Counted from the first letter of the stretch, positions 16,373 to 28,136 are shown. The stretch: DNA of 64,000 nt from Streptomyces aquilus (GCF_003955715.1 NZ_CP034463.1:7378001-7442000), one strand, 5' to 3'. Program-made: numbers and translations. The notes: a model not told the origin generated them from the sequence alone.

Positions 16373-17866
16373 GTGAGCGGCAACGGCGGAAGCGGAACGG
16401 GCGCCGGCAGCGCGGCGAACGGCGACAAGCGCCCCAATGAGCTGCTCACCTCATGGTTCGTGCGCAGCGGCTGGTCGAAGGGCGAACTCGCCCGCCAAGT
16501 CAACCGCCGGGCCCGCCAGTTGGGCGCCAACCACATCTCCACCGATACCTCGCGCGTCCGCCGCTGGCTGGACGGCGAGAACCCCCGTGAACCGATCCCG
16601 CGGATCCTGTCGGAGCTGTTCTCCGAGCGGTTCGGCTGCGTCGTCTCGGTCGAGGACCTGGGCCTGCGCGCCGCCCGCCAGTCACCCTCCGCGACCGGGG
16701 TCGACCTGCCCTGGACGGGCCCGCAGACCGTGGCCCTGCTCAGCGAGTTCTCGCGCAGCGACCTCATGCTGGCGCGGCGCGGCTTCCTCGGGACCTCGCT
16801 GGCCCTCTCCGCGGGCCCGTCCCTCATCGAGCCCATGCAGCGCTGGCTCGTCCCCGCCCCGTCCACCGCGCACCACGAGCCCGAACCGTCCGCCGCCGCC
16901 CGCCGCGGTGGCCGGCTCTCCAAGCCCGAGCTGGACCTGCTGGAGTCCACCACGGTGATGTTCCGGCAGTGGGACGCCCAGTGCGGCGGCGGCCTGCGCC
17001 GCAAGGCGGTCGTCGGCCAGCTGCACGAGGTGACCGACCTCCTCCAGGAACCCCAGCCCGAGACCACCACCCGCAAGCTGTTCAAGGTCGCCGCCGAGCT
17101 GGCCGAGCTCGCGGGCTGGATGTCGTACGACGTGGGACTCCAGCCCACCGCGCAGAAGTACTTCGTCCTCGCGCTGCACGCCGCCAAGGAGGCGGGCGAC
17201 AAGCCGCTGGGCTCGTACGTCCTCTCCAGCATGAGCCGCCAGATGATCCACCTCGGCCGGCCCGACGACGCCCTGGAGCTGGTCCACCTCGCGCAGTACG
17301 GCAGCCGGGACTGCGCGAGCCCGCGGACCCAGTCGATGCTGTATGCGATGGAGGCCCGCGCCTACGCCAACATGGGGCAGCCCGGCAAGTGCAAGCGTGC
17401 CGTCCGGATGGCCGAGGACACCTTCGCCGACGCCGACGACTGGGACGAGCCGGACCCCGACTGGATCCGCTTCTTCTCCGAGGCCGAGCTGTACGGCGAG
17501 AACTCCCACTCCTACCGTGACCTCGCCTACGTCGCCGGCCGCAGCCCGACGTACGCCTCCCTGGCCGAGCCGCTGATGCAGCGGGCGGTGGAGCTTTTCG
17601 CCAAGGACCAGGAGCACCAGCGGTCGTACGCACTCAATCTGATCGGCATGGCCACCGTGCACCTGCTCCAGCGCGAGCCCGAACGGAGCACCGTGCTGGC
17701 CGAGGAGGCCATGGCCGTCGCCAAGAAGGTCCGCTCCGAGCGTGTGAACACTCGTATCCGAAAGACGGTCGACACGGCCGTACGCGATTTCGGTGATCTC
17801 GCCGAGGTCGTGGATCTCACCGACAAGCTCGCCATCGAGCTGCCCGAGACGGCCGAGGCCGTCTGA
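16373..17866 (+). CDS. nsdA: Developmental/antibiotic negative regulator NsdA
   Basis: 497 residues. The N-terminus (RPNELLTSWFVRSGWSKGEL and QLGANHISTDTSRVRRWLDG) is the conserved DNA-binding-like part of the NsdA family; the rest is helical and TPR-like (for example LSSMSRQMIHLGRPDDALEL and YALNLIGMATVHLLQREPE). In S. coelicolor NsdA represses sporulation and antibiotic production; that is literature knowledge, not read here. GTG 16373 gives the standard start MSGNGGSGTG. Downstream only a weak hairpin is seen (GGCCG-accg-CGGCC, 17951-17964, then a T-rich run). Confidence 0.93.
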   Translation: MSGNGGSGTGAGSAANGDKRPNELLTSWFVRSGWSKGELARQVNRRARQLGANHISTDTSRVRRWLDGENPREPIPRILSELFSERFGCVVSVEDLGLRAARQSPSATGVDLPWTGPQTVALLSEFSRSDLMLARRGFLGTSLALSAGPSLIEPMQRWLVPAPSTAHHEPEPSAAARRGGRLSKPELDLLESTTVMFRQWDAQCGGGLRRKAVVGQLHEVTDLLQEPQPETTTRKLFKVAAELAELAGWMSYDVGLQPTAQKYFVLALHAAKEAGDKPLGSYVLSSMSRQMIHLGRPDDALELVHLAQYGSRDCASPRTQSMLYAMEARAYANMGQPGKCKRAVRMAEDTFADADDWDEPDPDWIRFFSEAELYGENSHSYRDLAYVAGRSPTYASLAEPLMQRAVELFAKDQEHQRSYALNLIGMATVHLLQREPERSTVLAEEAMAVAKKVRSERVNTRIRKTVDTAVRDFGDLAEVVDLTDKLAIELPETAEAV

Positions 17867-18057
17867 CACCCGCGGGAAACCCATGAACCCCGGCCGCGGC
17901 CGGCCCTCCCGAACTGCCCGACTCGGCTCCCCCATGCCAGGTCATCGGAAGGCCGACCGCGGCCGGTTTCTTTCCTTCGATGAAGGTTGCGCCACGATAA
18001 CGATCCACTCGGCGAACATCCGGCAGTTCATCGACGCGTAACACGCCATGCGCCTTC

Positions 18058-18095
18058 GTCACGGCGGCGAAACAACGAGGGGCTTCCACCGAAAC
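18058..18095 (+). promoter_or_regulatory. GlnR-type operator upstream of amtB
   Basis: GTCAC-6-GAAAC-6-GGGCT-6-GAAAC with exact 11-base spacing. This matches the GlnR consensus gTnAc-n6-GaAAc-n6-gTnAc-n6-GaAAc in three of four boxes. It lies about 95 bases before amtB, where GlnR activates nitrogen-scavenging genes in Streptomyces. The remainder of the 324-bp gap (17867-18190) shows nothing further I can name. Confidence 0.8.
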
Positions 18096-18190
18096 CGCGC
18101 TGCGCCAATCTCATGGCGCATAACCGGCCCACCCCTCAATCCGCTCAGGCTTCGCCCGCACGGGGCCGTACCAACGACGAGGAGACGCCG

Positions 18191-19857
<1,667 letters not shown>

Positions 19858-19880
19858 CGGAAGAGAACAGGAGCTGCTGG

Positions 19881-22328
19881 GTGTCGAGTACGGACGTACG
19901 CAAGGAAACAGAGGACTCCGGACCCAGCGGCTACGCGGCGGCCCGGCTGCGTCTCCTCAGCGAGGGGGCGCAGTCCGGGCCGCCGCGCCGTTCAGCCCTC
20001 TCCGAACTGACGGATGACTGGCTGAGCGGACTCTTCACGGCGGGCGCCGAGGGGCTGCGCGGAGTCTCCCTCGTCGCCGTCGGCGGCTACGGCCGCGGCG
20101 AGCTCTCCCCCCGCAGCGACCTGGACCTGCTCCTGCTGCACGACGGCAGCGACTCCGGCGCGATCGCCGCCCTGGCCGACCGCATCTGGTACCCGGTGTG
20201 GGACCTGGGCCTGGCCCTCGACCACTCCGTACGGACCCCGGCGGAGGCCCGCAAGACCGCCGGTGAGGACCTGAAGGTCCAGCTCGGCCTCCTCGACGCC
20301 CGGCACCTCGCCGGCGACCTGGGCCTGACCGCCGGACTGCGCACCGCGGTCCTCGCCGACTGGCGCAACCAGGCCCCCAAGCGCCTCCCCGAACTCCAGG
20401 AACTCTGCGCCGAACGCGCCGAACGCCAGGGTGAGTTGCAGTACCTGCTGGAACCGGACCTGAAGGAGGCCCGGGGCGGGCTGAGGGACGCCACCGCGTT
20501 GCGCGCCGTCGCCGCCTCCTGGCTGGCCGACGCCCCGCGCGAGGGCCTCGACGACGCCCGGCGCCGGCTCCTCGACGTCCGCGACGCCCTGCACCTCGCC
20601 ACCGGGCGCGCCACCGACCGGCTCGCGCTCCAGGAGCAGGACCAGGTCGCCGCCGAACTCGGCCTGCTCGACGCGGACACGCTGCTGCGGCAGGTGTACG
20701 AGGCGGCGCGCGTCGTGTCGTACGCCAGTGACGTCACCTGGCGCGAGGTGGGGCGCGTGCTGCGGTCGCGCGCCGTGCGGCCACGGCTGCGCGCCATGCT
20801 CGGCGGCGGGAAGCCCGTCGCGGAGCGGTCGCCGCTGGCCGAGGGCGTGGTCGAGATGGACGGCGAGGTGGTGCTCGCCCGCGCCGCGCGACCCGAGCGC
20901 GACCCCGTCCTGCCGCTGCGCGCCGCCGCGGCCGCCGCGCAGGCCGGACTGCCGCTCTCGCTGCACGCCGTACGGCGCATGGCCGCCCACGCGCGCCCCC
21001 TGCCCACGCCCTGGCCCGCCGAGGCCCGCGAACAGCTCGTGACCCTGCTCGGCTCCGGCGCCCCGACCATCGACGTCTGGGAGGCGCTGGAGGCGGAGGG
21101 CCTGATCACGCGGCTGCTCCCGGACTGGGAGCGGGTGCGCTGCCGGCCGCAGCGCAACGCCGTGCACATCTGGACCGTCGACCGGCACCTGATCGAGACG
21201 GCCGTGCGCGCCTCGGAGTTCACCCGCCGCGTGCACCGCCCCGACCTCCTCCTGGTCGCCGCGCTGCTGCACGACATCGGCAAGGGCTGGCCCGGTGACC
21301 ACTCGGTGGCCGGCGAGATCATCGCGAAGGACGTCGCCGCGCGCATCGGCTTCGACCGCGAGGACGTCGCCGTACTCGCCGCCCTCGTACGGCACCACCT
21401 CCTGCTCATCGACACCGCCACCCGGCGTGACCTGGAGGACCCCGAGACGGTCCGGTCGGTCGCGGAGGCGGTCGGCACGCAGTCGACGCTGGAGCTGCTG
21501 CACGCCCTGACGGAGGCGGACGCGCTGGCCACCGGCCCGGCGGCCTGGTCGTCCTGGCGGGGTTCCCTCGTCGCCGACCTGGTGAAGCGGGTCGTGGCCG
21601 TGCTCGCGGGGGACGATCTCGAGGAGCCGGAGGCCGCCGCGCCCACGGCGGAGCAGGAGCGGCTGGCGATCGAGGCGGTCGCGACCGGCAGCCCGGTGCT
21701 GTCGCTGCGGGCCCAGACCGAACCGCCGACGGGGGAGGAGCCGTCCGGCGATCCCGAGCCGCTCGGCGTGGAGCTGCTGATCGCGGTGCCCGACCAGCCG
21801 GGTGTCCTCCCGGCGGTGGCGGGCGTCCTGGCCATGCACCGCCTGACCGTCCGGACCGCGGAACTGACGGCGCTGGACCTGCCGGACGGGGTCGAGGGCT
21901 CGGTGCTGCTGCTGAACTGGCGGGTGGCGGCGGAGTACGGCTCGCTGCCGCAGGCCGCGCGGCTGCGGGCGGATCTGGTGCGGGCCCTGGACGGGTCGCT
22001 GGACATCGCGGGCCGCCTCGCCGAGCGGGACGCGGCCTACCCGCGCCGCCGGGGTGTCGTCGCCCCGCCGCCGCGCGTGACGGTCGCCCCGGCCGCGTCC
22101 CGGCTGGCCACGGTCATCGAGGTACGCGCCCAGGACGCCCCCGGGCTGCTGTTCCGCATCGGGCGGGCGCTGGAGGACGCGAGCGTACGGGTGCGCAGCG
22201 CGCACGTCTCGACGCTGGGCGCCAACGCCGTCGACGCCTTCTACGTCACCGGCCCCGAGGGCGCCCCGCTGCCGGGCGACGAGGTGGCTTCGGTGACGCG
22301 GAAACTGGAGGAGACGCTCAGGGGCTGA
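19881..22328 (+). CDS. glnD: PII nucleotidyltransferase (GlnD)
   Basis: 815 residues. Modifies and demodifies GlnK in response to nitrogen; the Streptomyces enzyme acts as an adenylyltransferase. The nucleotidyltransferase motif GGYGRGELSPRSDLDLLLL lies at about 68-86. A GlnE/D-type helical region follows (LLEPDLKEARGGLRDATALR). An HD hydrolase motif HDIGKGWPGDHS lies at about 464. Two C-terminal ACT domains occupy about 630-700 (PDQPGVLPAVAGVLA) and 745-815 (DAPGLLFRIGRALEDA). GTG start at 19881. Last gene of the amtB operon. Confidence 0.96.
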   Translation: MSSTDVRKETEDSGPSGYAAARLRLLSEGAQSGPPRRSALSELTDDWLSGLFTAGAEGLRGVSLVAVGGYGRGELSPRSDLDLLLLHDGSDSGAIAALADRIWYPVWDLGLALDHSVRTPAEARKTAGEDLKVQLGLLDARHLAGDLGLTAGLRTAVLADWRNQAPKRLPELQELCAERAERQGELQYLLEPDLKEARGGLRDATALRAVAASWLADAPREGLDDARRRLLDVRDALHLATGRATDRLALQEQDQVAAELGLLDADTLLRQVYEAARVVSYASDVTWREVGRVLRSRAVRPRLRAMLGGGKPVAERSPLAEGVVEMDGEVVLARAARPERDPVLPLRAAAAAAQAGLPLSLHAVRRMAAHARPLPTPWPAEAREQLVTLLGSGAPTIDVWEALEAEGLITRLLPDWERVRCRPQRNAVHIWTVDRHLIETAVRASEFTRRVHRPDLLLVAALLHDIGKGWPGDHSVAGEIIAKDVAARIGFDREDVAVLAALVRHHLLLIDTATRRDLEDPETVRSVAEAVGTQSTLELLHALTEADALATGPAAWSSWRGSLVADLVKRVVAVLAGDDLEEPEAAAPTAEQERLAIEAVATGSPVLSLRAQTEPPTGEEPSGDPEPLGVELLIAVPDQPGVLPAVAGVLAMHRLTVRTAELTALDLPDGVEGSVLLLNWRVAAEYGSLPQAARLRADLVRALDGSLDIAGRLAERDAAYPRRRGVVAPPPRVTVAPAASRLATVIEVRAQDAPGLLFRIGRALEDASVRVRSAHVSTLGANAVDAFYVTGPEGAPLPGDEVASVTRKLEETLRG

Positions 22329-22409
22329 CGGGGGATCCCGGCCAGTCGCCGCGCCGGGATACCCTGGAAGACGCTCATACTGCCCCCGACTCCGAGGACC
22401 GACGCCGCC

Positions 22410-23963
22410 GTGTTCGATACTCTCTCCGACCGCCTCTCAGCGACCTTCAAGAATCTGCGCGGCAAGGGGCGTCTGAGCGAGGCGGACATCGACGCCACCG
22501 CGCGCGAGATCCGTATCGCGCTGCTCGAAGCGGACGTGGCCCTGCCGGTCGTCCGGACGTTCATCAAGAACGTCAAGGAGCGTGCCCTCGGTGCCGAGGT
22601 CTCGCGCGCGCTGAACCCCGCCCAGCAGGTCCTGAAGATCGTCAACGACGAGCTCGTCACGATCCTCGGCGGCGAGACCCGGCGCCTGCGCTTCGCCAAG
22701 CAGCCGCCGACCGTCATCATGCTGGCCGGTCTCCAGGGTGCCGGTAAGACGACCCTCGCGGGCAAGCTCGGCCACTGGCTCAAGGGCCAGGGCCACTCCC
22801 CGCTGCTGGTCGCCGCCGACCTCCAGCGCCCCAACGCCGTGAACCAGCTGAGCGTCGTCGCCGACCGCGCGGGCGTCGCCGTCTACGCGCCGGAGCCGGG
22901 CAACGGCGTCGGTGACCCGGTCAAGGTCGCCAAGGACTCCATCGACTTCGCGAAGTCCAAGGTCCACGACATCGTCATCGTCGACACCGCGGGCCGCCTC
23001 GGTATCGACCAGGAGATGATGCAGCAGGCCGCGGACATCCGGGACGCGGTCTCTCCCGACGAGATCCTCTTCGTCGTCGACGCGATGATCGGCCAGGACG
23101 CGGTCAACACCGCCGAGGCCTTCCGCGACGGCGTCGGCTTCGACGGCGTGGTGCTCTCCAAGCTCGACGGTGACGCCCGCGGTGGTGCCGCCCTGTCGAT
23201 CCGGCAGATCACCGGCAAGCCGATCATGTTCGCCTCCAACGGCGAGAAGCTCGACGACTTCGACGCCTTCCACCCTGACCGGATGGCCTCCCGCATCCTC
23301 GACATGGGTGACCTGCTCACCCTGATCGAGCAGGCGGAGAAGACGTTCAGCCAGGAAGAGGCCGAGAAGATGGCCTCCAAGCTGGCGTCCAAGAAGGGCC
23401 AGGACTTCACCCTGGACGACTTCCTGGCCCAGATGGAGCAGGTCAGGAAGATGGGCAGCATCAGCAAGCTGCTCGGGATGCTGCCCGGCATGGGGCAGAT
23501 CAAGGACCAGATCAACAACCTCGACGAGCGGGACGTCGACCGCACCGCCGCGATCATCAAGTCGATGACCCCGGGCGAGCGTCAGGACCCGACGATCATC
23601 AACGGCTCCCGTCGCGCCCGTATCGCGCGCGGTTCCGGTGTCGAGGTCAGCGCGGTCAAGGGCCTGGTCGAGCGGTTCTTCGAGGCCCGCAAGATGATGT
23701 CCCGGATGGCCCAGGGCGGCGGTATGCCGGGCATGCCGGGGATGCCGGGCATGGGTGGCGGCCCCGGCCGCGCCAAGAAGCAGCCCAAGAAGACCAAGGG
23801 CAAGCAGCGCTCCGGCAACCCGATGAAGCGCAAGCAGCAGGAGCAGGAGGAGGCCGCGCGCCGCGCCGCCGCCGCGCAGGGCGGCAACGCCTTCGGCGTC
23901 CCGGGCCAGCAGGCCCCGCAGGACTTCGAGCTGCCGGACGAGTTCAAGAAGTTCATGGGCTGA
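22410..23963 (+). CDS. ffh: Signal recognition particle protein Ffh
   Basis: 517 residues. SRP54 GTPase that binds 4.5S RNA and signal sequences. The N domain starts FDTLSDRLSATFKNLRGKG; G1 GLQGAGKTT lies at about 108-116, then DLQRPNAVNQL, DTAGRLG and SKLDGDARGG. The M domain (about 320-445) has the finger-loop methionines and SRRARIARGSG, the RNA-binding signature. The tail is Met/Gly-rich (repeated GMPGMPG) and then Lys/Gln-rich. GTG start. Cytosolic partner of FtsY. Confidence 0.97.
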   Translation: MFDTLSDRLSATFKNLRGKGRLSEADIDATAREIRIALLEADVALPVVRTFIKNVKERALGAEVSRALNPAQQVLKIVNDELVTILGGETRRLRFAKQPPTVIMLAGLQGAGKTTLAGKLGHWLKGQGHSPLLVAADLQRPNAVNQLSVVADRAGVAVYAPEPGNGVGDPVKVAKDSIDFAKSKVHDIVIVDTAGRLGIDQEMMQQAADIRDAVSPDEILFVVDAMIGQDAVNTAEAFRDGVGFDGVVLSKLDGDARGGAALSIRQITGKPIMFASNGEKLDDFDAFHPDRMASRILDMGDLLTLIEQAEKTFSQEEAEKMASKLASKKGQDFTLDDFLAQMEQVRKMGSISKLLGMLPGMGQIKDQINNLDERDVDRTAAIIKSMTPGERQDPTIINGSRRARIARGSGVEVSAVKGLVERFFEARKMMSRMAQGGGMPGMPGMPGMGGGPGRAKKQPKKTKGKQRSGNPMKRKQQEQEEAARRAAAAQGGNAFGVPGQQAPQDFELPDEFKKFMG

Positions 23964-23967
23964 CGGT

Positions 23968-23997
23968 TCGTTCTCTTACGACTCGTTCTCTTACGAC
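23968..23997 (+). repeat. 15-bp perfect tandem duplication
   Basis: TCGTTCTCTTACGAC occurs twice head to tail (23968-23982 and 23983-23997), between the ffh stop and its terminator. Probably a recent slippage event. Confidence 0.9.
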
Positions 23998-24034
23998 GCC
24001 GGGGGCGCTCCCTGTTTCAGGGGGTGCCCCCGGC
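23998..24034 (+). terminator. Terminator after ffh
   Basis: Outer 9-bp stem GCCGGGGGC/GCCCCCGGC with an inner CCCT/AGGG stem and a short loop, just after the 15-bp tandem repeat and before ftsH. Confidence 0.85.
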
Positions 24035-24082
24035 GCCGTAACCGCGCATGCTGGCGCGGCTTTCCTGTCGTAACGTCCGGAT

Positions 24083-26020
24083 ATGACCAACCCTGCGCCG
24101 CCCCGCAAGTCGCCGGACCAGCCCTGGCGCACCGAGGGCACCCCGGAGGAGCCGCAGAAGCCGTCCCCCGGTGGGCGCCGGCCGCGTGGCGGCTGGTGGA
24201 GTCTCGTCGTCACGGCGCTGGTCGTGTTCCTGATCGCCAACCTCGTGCTGTCCTTCTTCAACGAGGGCGACGAGCCGACGATCTCGTACACCGAGTTCAG
24301 CAAGCAGGTCGACGCCGGCAACGTCAGCAAGATCTACGCCAAGGGCGACGCGATCCAGGGCCAGCTCAAGAAGGAGCAGGACAACCCCGAGGGCGACGGC
24401 AAGTACACCAAGTTCAACACCGAGCGGCCGACCTTCGCGGACGACCAGCTCTGGGAGGACCTGACCAAGCACAACGTCACGGTCACGGCCGAGCCGGTCG
24501 TCCAGCACCGCAGCTTTCTCGCCAACCTGCTGATCTCGCTGGCCCCGATGCTGCTGCTGATCGTGCTGTGGATCTTCATCGCCCGGCGGATGAGCGCGGG
24601 GATGGGCGGTGCGGGCGGCATGCTCGGCCGCAAGGCGCCGCCGAAGCCGGTCGAGCTGGAGTCGGGGGAGAAGCGCACGACCTTCGCGGACGTGGCCGGC
24701 ATCGACGAGGTCGAGGGTGAGCTCAACGACGTCGTCGACTTCCTGAAGAACCCCGACGCCTATCGGCGCATGGGCGCCAAGATGCCGCGCGGTGTGCTGC
24801 TCGCGGGGCCGCCCGGCACCGGCAAGACGCTGCTCGCGCGGGCGGTCGCCGGCGAGGCCGGGGTGCCGTTCTTCTCGGCGTCCGCCTCCGAGTTCATCGA
24901 GATGATCGTCGGCGTCGGCGCCTCACGCGTGCGGGAACTGTTCGCGGAGGCCCGCAAGGTGGCTCCGTCGATCATCTTCATCGACGAGATCGACACCATC
25001 GGCCGGGCCCGCGGCGGCGGCTCCGGCATGGGGGGCCATGACGAGCGCGAGCAGACCCTCAACCAGATCCTCACCGAGATGGACGGCTTCTCCGGCTCCG
25101 AGGGCGTCATCGTCATCGCGGCGACCAACCGCGCCGACGTCCTGGACCCGGCCCTGACCCGCCCCGGCCGCTTCGACCGGGTGGTCATGGTCTCGCCCCC
25201 GGACCGGGGCGGCCGTGAGGCGATCCTGGAGATCCACACCCGTGACATCCCGATGGCCGACACCGTCGACCTCGCCCAGGTCGCCCGCACGACCCCGGGC
25301 ATGACCGGCGCCGAACTGGCCAACCTGGCCAACGAGGCGGCCCTCCTCGCGGTCAAGCGCAAGCAGGACCAGGTGACCCAGACCGACCTCTCGGAGGCGC
25401 TGGAGAAGGTCCAACTGGGCGCCGAACGCCCGCTGGTGATGCCCGAGGAGGAACGCCGCCGCACGGCGTACCACGAGAGCGGACACGCCCTCCTCGGCAT
25501 GCTCCAGCCGGGCGCCGACCCCGTCCGCAAGATCACCATCGTGCCGCGCGGCAGGGCGCTGGGCGTGACCCTGTCGACGCCGGACGCCGACAAGTACGCG
25601 TACACCGAGGAGTACCTGCGCGGCCGGATCATCGGCGCGCTGGGCGGCATGGCCGCGGAACAGGTCGTCTACGGCGTGATCACGACCGGAGCGGAGAACG
25701 ACCTCGAACAGGTCACCAACATCGCGCGCGGCATGGTCGCCCGGTGGGGCATGAGCGAACGGGTGGGCCGGCTGTCCGCGCTCCCCAACGACGCCCAGCA
25801 GGCCTACGGGCTGGCCGCCGCCCCGCAGACCCTCGACGTCATCGACGGCGAGATGCGCCGGATCGTCGACGAGTGCTACGACGAGGCCTGCCGCAAACTC
25901 CGCGACCACCGGGGCCAGTTGGACGCGCTGGCCGAGGCGCTCCTGGAGAACGAGACGCTGGAGGAGGCGGACGCGTACCGCATCGCGGGGGTCACCCGGC
26001 TGACCAAGGACGAGGCCTAG
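24083..26020 (+). CDS. ftsH: ATP-dependent zinc metalloprotease FtsH
   Basis: 645 residues. Membrane AAA+ protease that degrades damaged membrane and regulatory proteins. Two N-terminal membrane helices (about 38-58 and 146-167) flank an extracytoplasmic domain. AAA module: Walker A GPPGTGKT near 243, Walker B IIFIDEID, and the arginine-finger segment RPGRFDR. The peptidase motif is HESGH near 463 (HExxH). A -10-like TAACGT at 24071-24076 sits six bases before the ATG and no Shine-Dalgarno is clear, so a leaderless mRNA is possible. Streptomyces usually carry another FtsH elsewhere. Confidence 0.96.
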   Translation: MTNPAPPRKSPDQPWRTEGTPEEPQKPSPGGRRPRGGWWSLVVTALVVFLIANLVLSFFNEGDEPTISYTEFSKQVDAGNVSKIYAKGDAIQGQLKKEQDNPEGDGKYTKFNTERPTFADDQLWEDLTKHNVTVTAEPVVQHRSFLANLLISLAPMLLLIVLWIFIARRMSAGMGGAGGMLGRKAPPKPVELESGEKRTTFADVAGIDEVEGELNDVVDFLKNPDAYRRMGAKMPRGVLLAGPPGTGKTLLARAVAGEAGVPFFSASASEFIEMIVGVGASRVRELFAEARKVAPSIIFIDEIDTIGRARGGGSGMGGHDEREQTLNQILTEMDGFSGSEGVIVIAATNRADVLDPALTRPGRFDRVVMVSPPDRGGREAILEIHTRDIPMADTVDLAQVARTTPGMTGAELANLANEAALLAVKRKQDQVTQTDLSEALEKVQLGAERPLVMPEEERRRTAYHESGHALLGMLQPGADPVRKITIVPRGRALGVTLSTPDADKYAYTEEYLRGRIIGALGGMAAEQVVYGVITTGAENDLEQVTNIARGMVARWGMSERVGRLSALPNDAQQAYGLAAAPQTLDVIDGEMRRIVDECYDEACRKLRDHRGQLDALAEALLENETLEEADAYRIAGVTRLTKDEA

Positions 26021-26046
26021 GCCCGCGGGAACACCCCGGGCCGGAC

Positions 26047-26904
26047 TCAGGGCACGCGCGCGATGAGGTACCGGAACACGTTCGGCATCCACACCGTCCG
26101 GTCCCGTCGCTGGTACGGATGGAGCGCCTCGGCCACCTCCTTGTCGACCTGCGCCTGGTCCGTCGCGGCGATCGCCGCGTCGAAGAGGCCGGTCGACAGC
26201 AGGCCCTTGACCGCGCTGTCCAGGTCGGCGTACCCGAACGGGCAGGCCACCCGCCCGGAACCGTCCGGCTTCAGTCCCGCCCGCTGGGCGACCTCCTCCA
26301 GGTCGTCGCGAAGGGCGGGGCGCCAACTGCCCGTACTGCGCAGCGGATCGGCCAGCTTCGTGGCCACCCGCAGCACGGACGACGTGGTGCAGCGTTCCGG
26401 CGGACCCCAGCCGGCGAGCACCACGGGCGCCCCGCGCTCGGCGAGCGGGGTCGCTGCCTGCAACAGCTCGCCGAGCCCCTCCGAGTCGCCCGCGAGACAT
26501 CCGATGGGCTCGAAAGCGGTCACCAGGGTGTACGCGGGCGTCTCCGCGTCGGCCGCGTCCTGTGGTGTGCCCTCGACCAACCGGGTCTTCCCACGCGGGC
26601 GCGTGCCCCACGCCTCGGGAAGCAGCCGCTCCCGGGCCAGGGCCAGCCGCTCGGGACGGGAGGCGTCGACTCCGGTGACCGCGGCCCCTCGGGAGGCGGC
26701 CATCAGAAGGGCGAGCCCGCTGCCGCAGCCGAGGCCGAGCAGCCGGGTGCCGTGTCCTACATCGAGTCGCTCGTAGACGGCCTCGTAGAGCGGGACCAGC
26801 ATCCGCTCCTGGATCTCGGACCAGTCACGCGCGCGTGCCCCCGGATCCACACGGGGTGTCTCCCCCGCGTGAGCCAGGTGCTGCCGCACGAGCGTAGGTG
26901 TCAT
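26047..26904 (-). CDS. SAM-dependent methyltransferase
   Basis: 285 residues. Class I Rossmann methyltransferase: motif I is LLGLGCGSGLALLMAASRGA (about 54-73) with the acidic end of strand 2 in VTGVDAS; motif IV region is TLVTAFEPIGCL. The C-terminal half is less conserved. The substrate is unknown. ATG 26904 gives MTPTLVRQHLAHAG, the conserved start. It is convergent with ftsH, 26 bases between stops, with no obvious operon partner. Confidence 0.85.
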   Translation of the reverse strand: MTPTLVRQHLAHAGETPRVDPGARARDWSEIQERMLVPLYEAVYERLDVGHGTRLLGLGCGSGLALLMAASRGAAVTGVDASRPERLALARERLLPEAWGTRPRGKTRLVEGTPQDAADAETPAYTLVTAFEPIGCLAGDSEGLGELLQAATPLAERGAPVVLAGWGPPERCTTSSVLRVATKLADPLRSTGSWRPALRDDLEEVAQRAGLKPDGSGRVACPFGYADLDSAVKGLLSTGLFDAAIAATDQAQVDKEVAEALHPYQRRDRTVWMPNVFRYLIARVP

Positions 26905-27450
26905 CAAAGCGCCCCAATCCGCCGAGAGTTGCCCTCGTGTCCGTTTCCGTAGCCCCCGTGACGTGCGCGCGCTCTCCCCCGCAATGCCAGCAAACTCCGC
27001 GTCCGTCCCGGAGTCCAGGGGTAGTAGGGCCCGGCTTGTGGGTTGAACGTGCCAGTGGCGAGATTTCACATGCCGGCAACTTGGGGCCGTACGATCCCGT
27101 CATCGGCGGTCTTGTTGCCCGAGGGTGGGTCGGTGCCGGACGCCGAGGACGCGCCCGGTAACGTCGCGGTCGTCGCACGCGCTTACTGAGGTAGCGCCCT
27201 TCCGGCGGGAGAGCGACCGAAACGCCCCTTGCGCATCCGAGGACCCCACTCGTCGCGACGCGCGGACATCGTCTACGCGGTGGTGCGTATATCGGACTAC
27301 GTACCGCCTTGATACGAGCTGTGAGGCTTCTCCGCAGATCAGCGCACCCGCCCTCGTCAGGACGCATCAGCGGCAACTGACGGGTACGTGCAAATTATTT
27401 GGGATGGCCCGGAATCGGAACACTGGGGCACTCCGGCTCGTTGTCATTAC
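26905..27450. other. Long divergent intergenic region
   Basis: 546 bases between the divergent methyltransferase and SprT-like genes. I see no reading frame with Streptomyces codon bias, no tRNA-like fold and no convincing promoter; an AT-rich patch (AAATTATTT, 27391-27399) lies about 55 bases before the SprT-like start. Long for this compact neighbourhood, so a small RNA or regulatory region is possible but unsupported. Confidence 0.4.
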
Positions 27451-28047
27451 GTGAGCACGACACAGACACCACCTGTTCTCGCCGCCGAGCTGGCGCAGGC
27501 GTGGGCCGACATTCAGCGGTACCACCCCGAGCTGCCGGACCTCGCCGCGCCAGAGTCCCTGATCGGAGAGTCGTCGTCCGCGTGCGGACACGAACTCTCC
27601 TTCGAGCGACTGCTCCATGAGGCAGTCCATGGGATCGCCGCCGCCCGCGGCGTCCGTGACACCTCCCGCGCCGGCCGCTACCACAACCGCAGATTCCTCG
27701 CGATCGCCGAGGAACTGGGCCTGGACCACCCCGAGGAACCGCACCCGAGCAGCGGTTTCTCGCTGGTCACCCTCAACCCCGAGGCGAAGCGCCGCTACCG
27801 GCCGACGATCGACCGCCTCCAGCGCGCCCTGAAGGCGCACACGGCAGCCACCTCCGCCGACACCTCCCGCACCTTCCGCGGCCCGGCCGCCCGGCACGGC
27901 TCCTCCGGGGGCGGCGTGCGCGTCAAGGCGGTCTGCGACTGCGGCCGCAACGTACGGGTCGTCCCGTCGGTGCTGGCGCAGGCGCCGATCGTGTGCGGCG
28001 GCTGCGGCAAGCCGTTCCGCATCCCGGAGGTCGTGGGGGCGGCCTAG
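27451..28047 (+). CDS. SprT-like zinc-binding protein
   Basis: 198 residues. The motif LLHEAVHGIAAARG near residue 52 is an HExxH zinc-peptidase motif of SprT/SprT-like type, followed by the family's RYHNRRF segment. A C-terminal zinc ribbon (CDCG then CGGCG, about 165-187) is seen, as in SprT. SprT-like domains in eukaryotes (SPRTN) cut DNA-protein crosslinks; the bacterial role is unclear. GTG 27451 is chosen, at MSTTQTPPV. Isolated gene followed by a strong terminator. Confidence 0.82.
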   Translation: MSTTQTPPVLAAELAQAWADIQRYHPELPDLAAPESLIGESSSACGHELSFERLLHEAVHGIAAARGVRDTSRAGRYHNRRFLAIAEELGLDHPEEPHPSSGFSLVTLNPEAKRRYRPTIDRLQRALKAHTAATSADTSRTFRGPAARHGSSGGGVRVKAVCDCGRNVRVVPSVLAQAPIVCGGCGKPFRIPEVVGAA

Positions 28048-28102
28048 CCACGCGCGGTGCCGGCGTCTCGTGGGTGCCGGAACCGGTGTCGTGGCGGCAG
28101 CC

Positions 28103-28136
28103 CTGACGGGCACCCGGTCCGCCGGGTGCCCGTCAG
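28103..28136 (+). terminator. Strong terminator upstream of rpsP
   Basis: Perfect 15-bp stem CTGACGGGCACCCGG/CCGGGTGCCCGTCAG with a four-base TCCG loop. Ends the SprT-like transcript and insulates the rpsP operon. Confidence 0.9.

Noticed and set aside
27125..27454. 109-codon frame in the gap before the SprT-like gene
   Set aside because: No codon bias or motif and it overlaps the better-supported SprT-like start.
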